From Stachybotrys elegans (lineage: Eukaryota > Ascomycota > Sordariomycetes > Hypocreales > Stachybotryaceae), in assembly GCA_020746835.1 (NCBI GenBank), contig JAGPNK010000005.1, forward strand, positions 2,294,001 through 2,358,000: DNA of 64,000 nucleotides, written 5' to 3'. Made by a program: the position numbers and the translations under genes. Below the pieces are notes generated by a model, which was not told the DNA's origin, did no database searches, and worked only from the letters and a program-made list of their open reading frames with translations. This document shows, piece by piece, positions 56,653-64,000 of the stretch. The stretch's first letter is position 1. Each line of letters opens with the position of its first letter.

Positions 56653-57560
56653 CCCCCCACGAGCTTTGGCTTCGAATTGGCTTTTGCTCAACTGCGCTTC
56701 TACACATACATACCGTACATACATACCTTGCCAGCCTTGCGCAAGGTGTTTCAAAACAAGTTGCGTGATGACTCAATGGGTCAATGATAAGGATGCGCTT
56801 ATGATGTGACGGAGAACAAGCGGCAGGCGGGGGTCGCCGTGAGCTGAGGTATCGCCAGCCTGCCGTGGCAGGTCGCCCAAATACGATAGAAATGTAGAAT
56901 GCTAGACGCACATGCACAGAAGATCTCTAGTGTAGCCAAGGCACAATGAGACAATTGACAGTCTTGAGGCAAGCACGACAACACCAATTGGGCGTACGCA
57001 TGGCGGCACTGCAATGCGCAGCATTGTATTTTCCACTTTGCACCCCGCAAAACTTATCGCAATTGCCAGTCTCTGCCTCAGAGGGCCCACCGCGCCCCGG
57101 CGAAGCCATCACGGGGAAGAAACTACTAGCCTAACTGACATAAGCTGCTAGGCTGGCTGGCTGTGGTGGGCCCCGGCTGGCTGTTCCTTGTCTGTTTCTC
57201 AGCGGCCTGTTGCCTAAGGTCCCAGGTCCAGGTGTATGAGTCTTTTCTCTCTCTCTTTTTTTTCCTATTGTGTTGGTCTGCAACTTAATCCTTGTGGGCA
57301 TTGTGCAGGTGTCTTGAGCAGAAGCATGGGCACGGGCCCTGTCTGAGGTCGCAGATGCGTTGCCGCCCGTGACTTCCAGGCAGCCAGGCGTGAATGCTCT
57401 CTGCTTCTGTGCCGTACAATCTGCCCGTCGTCTCATAGCCGCCACCATTTCCTCACGGCTACTACCCATTAGCATCAGACACCCAGCCCGAACGTCAGCC
57501 TGTCCCTGGCTCTTCCTCCCACTCAACTTGCCATGACTTCCTTGTCTCATTCTCCTGCAA

Positions 57561-57585
57561 TGCCTTGCCTTGCCTTGCCTTGCCT
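57561..57585 (+). repeat. TGCCT pentanucleotide microsatellite
   Basis: Five TGCCT units in the pyrimidine-rich region before the small serine-rich gene. Confidence 0.9.
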
Positions 57586-57683
57586 CACTTGCCTTACTTG
57601 TCCCTTCTTTTTAGCCCTCTGTGTCTAGCCCGGCCTTGGCTCCGCCTCCAAAGATGCCCTGTCGATCCGGCCCACCAACCAAG

Positions 57684-57704
57684 TCACTCACTCACTCACT
57701 CACT
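57684..57704 (+). repeat. TCAC tetranucleotide microsatellite
   Basis: Five TCAC units within the same pyrimidine-rich region. Confidence 0.9.
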
Positions 57705-58447
57705 TACCACTTGTGTGCATGGCATCGCCTTTTTCCTCTTTGCTGGCCCGTAATCCCAGTGTTCCGCTTCACTGCTTTGCGCTTGTCCTTGGATCTCCCG
57801 TCCTGTCCTCCTTTCCCACCCCTTTTAGCGCATTGGCGATGCCCAATCACTCCATCCAGGGCTCCTCCCTGTCCCTCGAGACACACCCTCTCTGTGTGAA
57901 CATGGATAGCTTCGCCGACCCCCGGGTCTGTCGTCTTGAGGCCGTCAATCCAAGTTCTGCCCATGAGAGACCTCTCAGTCTCTTCTCCTGTACCCACCCC
58001 ATCCGTTTGTCCTTGGCTCTCGGAGCCTTGAGTCACGGCCTTGCTGCCTTCGCTCTTGTTTGATGTTGCCCTGCCCTGCCCTTGTCCTCCTCTCGTTGAC
58101 GTAGACAGTCGCCCAAGCGTACATTCACTGCCTCCCAGGCTGCCTTCTCGAAAACTACAAAAGCTTGCTTTGCCCTACCACTTGACTTCCTCCTTACCTC
58201 ACATCCCGCCATTCCCAGACAACCACTTACGCATCAAGGCTTGCCAGCACTCGTGTCCCCTACCAGAACAGTTTCGCCTTCTTGTTCCTTTGCAAGTCGT
58301 GGCCGCACTTCTAGCTTCAACATCTCTTAGAGCTCCAACAGTGCAGCCCCTGTCACACCTAAACGTATAAGCCCTCGACCATCCCACGCGGCGCAGTCCT
58401 TGCCGTACACACTTTCAACGGCTCTCACCCACACGTGCGCCTCCAAA

Positions 58448-58753
58448 ATGGCTCCAGTCGAGATCCGTCAGGTCAGAACGAGCTCAAGCACTCGAAGCAA
58501 CGCCTCATCGAGCTCGGCCGCAAGTCAGTCGCCATCGCCCTCCCGTGACCACAGGACTTGTAAGTCATTCTCGCCCGTCTGCCATGCTTCCTCGGCACAA
58601 GCAAATCTAACCCCATCCTTTGCAGCGAGTACCTCATCACGCACGTCAACGGCCAGCAGGGTAGAGGTCAGGCACCTCCATAAAGTAGACCACGACAAAT
58701 TCGCCAGTCCTCCATACGCTGGTGCTTACAACACGGCCAAGCATAGGCAGTGA
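58448..58753 (+). CDS. Small serine/arginine-rich protein of unknown function
   Basis: Two exons (58448-58559 and 58626-58753) would give 79 residues. The intron is well formed: GTAAGT donor, CTAAC branch site and TTTGCAG acceptor, 66 nt. Because 66 is a multiple of three and the intron has no stop, the unspliced frame also stays open. The ATG lies in a strong context (AAAATGG). The first 50 residues are low in complexity, mostly S, T, R and A; the rest (VEVRHLHKVDHDKFASPPYA) is less biased and may be the conserved part. A long pyrimidine-rich leader precedes it. No signal peptide or domain is seen. I support it as a gene mainly on the intron and start context; a noncoding spliced RNA is the alternative. 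Confidence 0.5.
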   Translation: MAPVEIRQVRTSSSTRSNASSSSAASQSPSPSRDHRTCKSFSPVCHASSAQANLTPSFAASTSSRTSTASRVEVRHLHKVDHDKFASPPYAGAYNTAKHRQ

Positions 58754-59889
58754 GAAACCTGTTCCAGCCGGGTTCTCGCATCGCCAACAGGCCAAAAGCG
58801 ACTTGGGGTGATGAGGCAACAAACTACACCCATTCGAAAAGACATGACATACTGCGTGGAAGGCGTTCGGTTTAAGGACAGTACAGGATAAACGGCGCAT
58901 GTATAACACTACATGGGTGGTTTGGCAGCGTTGCCATGCCCCCTTTCCTTTTTCATGGTGCTCTCACAAGATTGGCATTTGTACATTAGAAAGCACTTGG
59001 TACGGCATTGGGTTGTCCATTGGATAGAACACACGAATAACAAATAAAACCCTCAAACGTTATTCCTTCTGTGAGCCAAGGTTGGTGGGCATGTGAGCGA
59101 TATGATAGACGCCGTCATAAATGCACGCCCTGCTTTCAAGAACCGACCTGTAAGAATCGGAGCCAAGACACCCATCGTACGCAAGACACACGCACATGTG
59201 AGCCCCCCGGTCAGTGGATGCAATGCAGGAACAAGGCTCCAGGACCATGGAGCTGACAGCGCTGTTGGGGCCAATGTATGTACGTATGTCACTTAGGGCA
59301 GGGCCCACGAATCATGTTGGTCGGTCAGACAGGCTGCATACCGCAACTATCATGCCATGGCCTCTAAGACCCTGAAGTGCTCCCTGGCTAATCGACGGTG
59401 CTGGCCTGCACTCGAAACTGCACCTTGGACAAGGCTGTTGGGGATTACGCACTTGCTGACGTACGCGAGCCCTTGGTGAATGAAACAATTCATCTCGACG
59501 GTCGAAAGAGGCATCTCGCATCGCGCATAGACCCCAAGAGCATGATGGGGTCTTTCGCGCACAAGTCGCCCCCTGTCTGGGCTCGTCTAGACATTGGGCA
59601 GCATTGTGGATTTTCGTGGTTTGCTTATTGGATTGCAAATGGCATGGGGCCCAAATAAGGATATGGTGCATTTGGTCAAGAAGAGCCCGGTCGGCCGAGA
59701 CAAGGCCAAAAAAAAAACCAAGTACATATATATCATGACTTAGTACCAGATACCGGGATTTGGTTGGCAGCGAATGGTTTGTAAAAAAGAGCACGAACCC
59801 TTAAATTGCAAACAAGCTACCTGCCGATCGGTCCACCTTGGATGCCCAAGCATCGAACGCGAGCATCATCATTATCCCCTGCCTACTCC
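58754..59889. other. Convergent 3' region
   Basis: About 1.1 kb between converging genes; several open frames under 161 codons lack domains. No gene is seen. Confidence 0.5.
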
Positions 59890-60665
59890 TTAGGCACCAC
59901 CCTCTCGCTTAGCATATTCATCCTCGATGGCTTCTTTGTACTTTTCCTCCGGAGAGCGGGGGTCCTCGTGCAGCACGCCCTCCTTAATCAGCTCTTCGGG
60001 CGTAGGGCGGTGGGAGATCTTGTCATTGAGCTTGTCTTCGAGCATGTGCTTTTCCAGCTGAACAGGGTAGAGCAAAACAAGGCGAACACGTCAGCAGGTC
60101 TGTTCCCAAATAATGAATGAAGGGGGGGCGTGGGAAATAATTGAAGCAGGGGACGGGCCGAAATGGGAATCCCCATCATGGCCACCAGACAGATGGTTTG
60201 AAAGTGAGGCTTTGTGAGACAGGACGAGACGGGCAGCGGAGTGCAAAGTGGAGATGTTGCCGTGCCCGGCGTTGCTCGAGAGCGAAACTCACCTCGCGTT
60301 GCTGGGCTTGGAGGCTCGGTGCGGCTGTGGATGCTGGGAGGATGTTCTCTGTAATGACGTTATCAGTAAATTACCCGGAAAACAGGGCGTGCGAAGTATG
60401 TATCCAGCGTAGCGGCCATGGTGGGCAAGGCGATGGGGACTGGAGAGGGGGAGAGGTGTGGAGGTGGATCGTGGATCGTGGATCATGGATGCAGGTACGG
60501 ATTGAATTTCTTGTGCTGGAGCATGTACGTACTCTCAATGAGCTCGGCGCGGTCGGGGCGGTGCATGAGATGGTTCTCGAGCGAGTTCTTGCGGTTGCCC
60601 GGCTTTAGGGGCGAGATGGGCGTCTCATCGACGACGGGCTGTTGCTGCTGCTCGGTGTCGGCCAT
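59890..60665 (-). CDS. RPEL-repeat protein
   Basis: Exons in transcript order are 60665-60533, 60348-60293 and 60057-59890, giving 118 residues. Two RPEL repeats are visible: NSLENHLMHRPDRAELIEKN (about 27-46), continuing ILP, and a second starting LEDKLNDKISHRPTPEELIK. In animals RPEL motifs bind monomeric G-actin (MRTF, Phactr); short fungal proteins with two or three RPELs are conserved but little studied. A polyglutamine stretch of four lies near the N-terminus, and the C-terminus is charged (SPEEKYKEAIEDEYAKREGG). The introns are 184 and 235 nt, long for this window. The gene diverges from type I myosin. Confidence 0.9.
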
Positions 60666-62875
60666 TGTGGAAGAAGGCGTGGTTGGTCGATGGAACGATT
60701 GATTGAGTTGCCAATGGGGCGAGGTCGCGAGCAATGACGTAGTGCGGTGCGTGTGTTGAGTGTGCTGAGTATGTTCTGTGTGAACCTGGTTTAGCAAAAA
60801 ACGAGGCGAGGCGAGGCGAGGGGATCACGAGGTCAGTCTCACAGAGGGAATCAAACAATGTTTAGACTGGGTGCAGGTGAGGTGAGAGGGGGAAGGACGG
60901 ATGCACCTATGTGGGAGGGCTAGAGGGGAGCTTTATCATTATGCATTCGGGACCAGGCCTTGTTGACGGCCTTCAATGATGCATTGCACCCGACCAAGTT
61001 GGCCTAGTAGAATGAGGGGGCAGCTGCGCGTGGTTCGACCACGGCTCGGTCCAATGCCCAGCCTACAGAGCTATGGGCAGGCCCAGGCCGTCGTTTGAGC
61101 ATCACCCGAATGTAGATGACCAAGGTCTTGCTGATGACGGATTGCACATGATTGGCAGCGCCTGCAAGTCCCAGCTACCTACTGACCTCAGTGCTACCCC
61201 ACAGCCAGGACAACACGGCCGGCAGAGAAGGGCTGCGTCACACGACAAGGGTCTGTCTCGTCCTCCTGCTGTTGCTGCGCATGAAAGCGACCAGGCCGGC
61301 TCATTGCTCTGTCTGCCCACTCGTCTCACCACTGCTTCGCTGCACCACGTTAGCCGCCCGTCTCCGTCCGCTCAGAGTTTGTTTTCTCTCGCGCCTTGGC
61401 TCCAGTTTTCGAGACGAGCTGCGAAGGGAATGTGTCCCGGCAACCGGATGCTCTGGCGCGGGGGGGATCGACTTAGCCTGGCGGGAGGGATGTCAACGCC
61501 AGATGCGAATTCGGCTGGTTCCAAATTCACCACACTGTATGATTGTCACCGTCAGCGAACCTTTTCCATTTGCAGGCGCATGTCCTGGTCTGTATTTCGA
61601 GAAGAGAGGGAAAGTATCAGAAGTTGGGTCGGTGTGACAAGTATCCCCTTGTCGAGGCAGATGTGTGATATGTGCATGTGGAGGCAATGTTCATGTCAGA
61701 GGCAGCCAAATTCCCTATCCGAGCTCACTGATAGTACCGTGATTTTTCGTATAAAAATAAGTCGAAAAATTCAGCATCATGGGAAAGGAACTGAGTCATC
61801 CCATCGACTTCTTGAGTATGAAGCATGGAGGACACATGCATACGGTCTAGGGTAGGTGCGTGGCAAGCCCTACACAGAGATTGGGATGAGCGACAAACAT
61901 GAGGTGAAAAAGGGGTCTCAGCTGTCACAACGGTTTTTACATAGAGCCATGACTCGTGTGAACAATGCCGTGTCTGATATGAACAGCTGTATTCATCCAA
62001 TGCGGCCATCTGGCTGGAGGTGATCCTGCTGGTGCCCACCCTCTGTGACAGTTGAAGATGACATAGTACTTCATCTAAGTGGATAATAATAATAATGCAT
62101 GCACCTCAAAGACCGACCAGCAGCTGAGAAACCCAACTGTGAGATGCCTGCTCCCTTCCTAAAATCCTCACCTGGGCGCCCAACCCATTAGTGGCGGGAC
62201 GCAGCGGCAGGTCTCCCCGTGACCCGACACACATAAAACGACAGAAACAACCGTAATGTAGCAGATCCGCCACGCAAAAACCGACAAAAGCATGCGTGCA
62301 TGCATGCATGGCCTGGAGGAGGAGCAAGAATGGCATGGCAATTCTGGGCCGCCCCGCCACAGCTTCGCGTCCTCGAGGCTGTGCTGAGTCGGAGGGCGGA
62401 ACTTTGTCGGGGGTTCGTCACCGTCAGGCACCGCCGCCTGGGTTGAGGTGTTCGATGGCTGGCTGAGGTATCTGCAGCCCAAATGTACCACACCGCTCGG
62501 TGCGAATCGTACAATGACACAAAGTACCACCACCAGCCGCTGTACCTCCCCGACTGGCTAGAAGGCCCGTCATTGTGGGGACCAGCCACGCCCGTCCCAG
62601 ATACAGGCTTGTCTGAGGGATGTGCCTGGAGATCGATTGCTTTGCGCTACAATAATTCTCCTAACCGACTTCATCTGTCCGCACTGAGCGGTATTCTCAA
62701 TCAGTTTCTCATCCTCACATCGCCGGGCTCTGCGGGTTTTCATGCTTGAGTAACCTCCCCGCGCCCTCTCCACGTCCACCGCATCCCCCCTTCTCTCTCT
62801 CTCTCCCTCTCTCCCTCTCTCTCCCATTCAACCCCTCTCCCATCTACGCCCGCCTAACAAACCAGCCCCCCTATC
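60666..62875. other. Divergent 2.2-kb region, RPEL protein / myosin I
   Basis: The region between two actin-related genes contains a CT-rich tract (62791-62823) just before the myosin start, and a TAA/AAT run near 62086-62095. The plus-strand ORF 61073-61855 (260 codons, ATG start) is the only long candidate; it lacks a domain and clear codon bias, so it is not called as a gene. Confidence 0.45.
62791..62823 (+). repeat. CT-rich tract in myosin I leader
   Basis: Nearly pure pyrimidine tract of TC and CCTC units 50-85 bases before the myosin ATG. Such tracts commonly mark transcription starts in filamentous fungi. Confidence 0.7.
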
Positions 62876-64000
62876 ATGGTGAGTAGCCAGCCCGCGACGT
62901 CCTTGCAGAGCAACGACGCAGTTTCTGACAACACCCCCCTCGCATAGGGAGCGTCACGGCGACCGAGGGACAAGTCCTCCCGCAATGCTCAGTCGAGCTC
63001 CGCCAAACCCAAGAAGGCCACATTCGAGGCCACCAAGAAGAAGGAGATTGGTGTCTCCGACTTGACCCTCCTGAGCAAGGTCTCCAACGAGGCCATCAAC
63101 GAAAACCTCAAGAAGCGATTCGAAGGCGCCGAAATCTACACCTACATTGGCCATGTGCTGGTCTCCGTCAACCCCTTCCGGGACTTGGGCATCTACACCG
63201 ACCAAGTCCTCGACAGCTACAAGGGCAAGAACCGTCTCGAGATGCCCCCGCACGTCTTCGCCATCGCCGAGTCTGCATACTACAACATGAAGGCATACAA
63301 GGACAACCAGTGCGTCATCATCTCTGGTGAATCCGGTGCCGGCAAGACCGAGGCCGCCAAGCGCATCATGCAGTACATCGCAAACGTGTCCGGAGGCGAG
63401 TCGGGCGATATCAAGCAGATCAAGGACATGGTCCTCGCAACCAACCCTCTGCTCGAGTCCTTCGGAAACGCAAAGACCCTGAGGAACAACAACTCGTCTC
63501 GTTTCGGCAAATACCTGCAAATCCATTTCAATAGCGTGGGTGAGCCCGTAGGAGCCGACATCACCAACTACCTGCTCGAGAAGACCCGAGTCGTCGGCCA
63601 AATCGCCAACGAGAGAAACTTCCACATCTTCTACCAATTGACAAAGGGCGCCCCCGCGCAATACCGCGAGACGTTCGGCATCCAGAAGCCCGAGACCTAT
63701 GTCTACACCAGCCGCTCAAAGTGCTTTGATGTGGACGGCATCGACGACATTGCCGAGTTCCAAGACACGATCAACGCCATGAAGATCATCGGCCTGACGC
63801 AGCCTGAGCAGGATGAGATCTTCCGGATGTTGGCTGCTGTCTTGTGGATTGGCAACATCCACTTCCAAGAAGACCAGAGCGGCTATGCCGAAGTCACCGA
63901 CCGGTCGGTTGCCGAGTTTGTGGCATACCTCCTCGAGACGACTCCGGATAACTTGATCCACGCTATCACGATTCGAATCCTCACCCCTCGAAACGGCGAA
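62876..64000 (+). CDS. myo1: Type I myosin heavy chain, 5' part (runs off window)
   Basis: Class I myosin drives endocytic actin patches and polarised growth at hyphal tips. Exon 1 is only the ATG (62876-62878); exon 2 starts at 62948 and is open to the window end, giving 352 residues. A basic N-terminus is followed by [20 protein letters not shown] and the motor head. The P-loop reads [13 protein letters not shown], switch I lies in [15 protein letters not shown], and RNFHIFYQL follows. Both are canonical, so ATP binding is expected. The TEDS-site phosphorylation region, IQ motifs, TH1, SH3 and acidic tail would lie beyond the edge. The start-codon intron is 69 nt (GTGAGT donor, ATAG acceptor). 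Confidence 0.96.

Larger units (their letters stand above)
54994..58447. other. 3.5-kb intergenic region rich in simple repeats
   Basis: No convincing gene. It carries CGTG units (55751-55772), CTT units (56635-56652), TGCCT units (57561-57585), TCAC units (57684-57704) and an alternating ACGTAC/CATAC-type segment (about 56255-56335). The last 800 bases are pyrimidine-rich and probably lead the small gene at 58448. Open frames such as 55697-56248 have no domain. Confidence 0.5.

Overview
The window is nuclear DNA of a filamentous ascomycete, most likely a Sordariomycete and plausibly Hypocreales. The genes are single, mostly spliced, and unrelated to their neighbours. Introns are short (mostly 47-120 nt) with GTRNGT donors, CTAAC/CTGAC branch sites and YAG acceptors. 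The products (Med8, CSN12, Sec61 beta, SDS22, eL20, type I myosin) have the form usual in that class. I see no rRNA, tRNA, CRISPR array, intact transposon or virus-like gene. Exon limits were assigned by hand from splice signals, reading phase and family conservation.

Layout. 1-8.4 kb, all plus strand: choline sulfatase, Mediator subunit Med8, an F-box-like/2EXR-type protein and a GFA-fold enzyme. 8.4-12.1 kb: a long gap without a convincing gene. 12.1-16.8 kb: a five-exon secreted repeat protein, RNase P/MRP subunit Rpp30/Rpp1 (minus) and a small zinc-ribbon protein. 17.1-21.3 kb (minus): a 1278-residue sterol glucosyltransferase-like protein with a VPS13/ATG2-like glycine-rich segment and six ubiquitin-interacting-like motifs. 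23.2-26.8 kb (minus): Sec61 beta with an apparent one-base frameshift, then a Psr1-type phosphatase. 29.9-35.1 kb (plus): a peroxisomal ABCD-type transporter and a single-pass membrane protein. 35.6-38.4 kb (minus): a degenerate protein kinase with a long disordered tail.

40.3-46.7 kb: D-xylose reductase with two in-frame starts, SDS22 (minus) and a BTB protein. 47.8-51.2 kb: CSN12 (minus) divergent from ribosomal protein eL20. 51.4-55.0 kb: a Zn2Cys6 regulator (minus) divergent from a GNAT acetyltransferase. 55-58.4 kb: a gap rich in simple repeats. 58.4-64 kb: a 79-residue serine-rich protein, an RPEL-repeat protein (minus) and, divergent from it, the 5' part of a type I myosin that runs off the window.

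There is no operon or biosynthetic cluster, and I do not see a multi-gene novel system. Functional links are loose. RPEL protein and myosin I both act on actin; Med8 and the Zn2Cys6 factor act in transcription; Sec61 beta and eL20 act in protein synthesis and export. The points most worth a second look are the xylose reductase N-terminal extension (possible mitochondrial isoform by leaky scanning), the open frame after the Med8 stop, the Sec61 beta frameshift, the VPS13-like plus UIM architecture of the glucosyltransferase, the missing H-loop histidine in the ABC transporter, and initiator-codon-only first exons in three genes.
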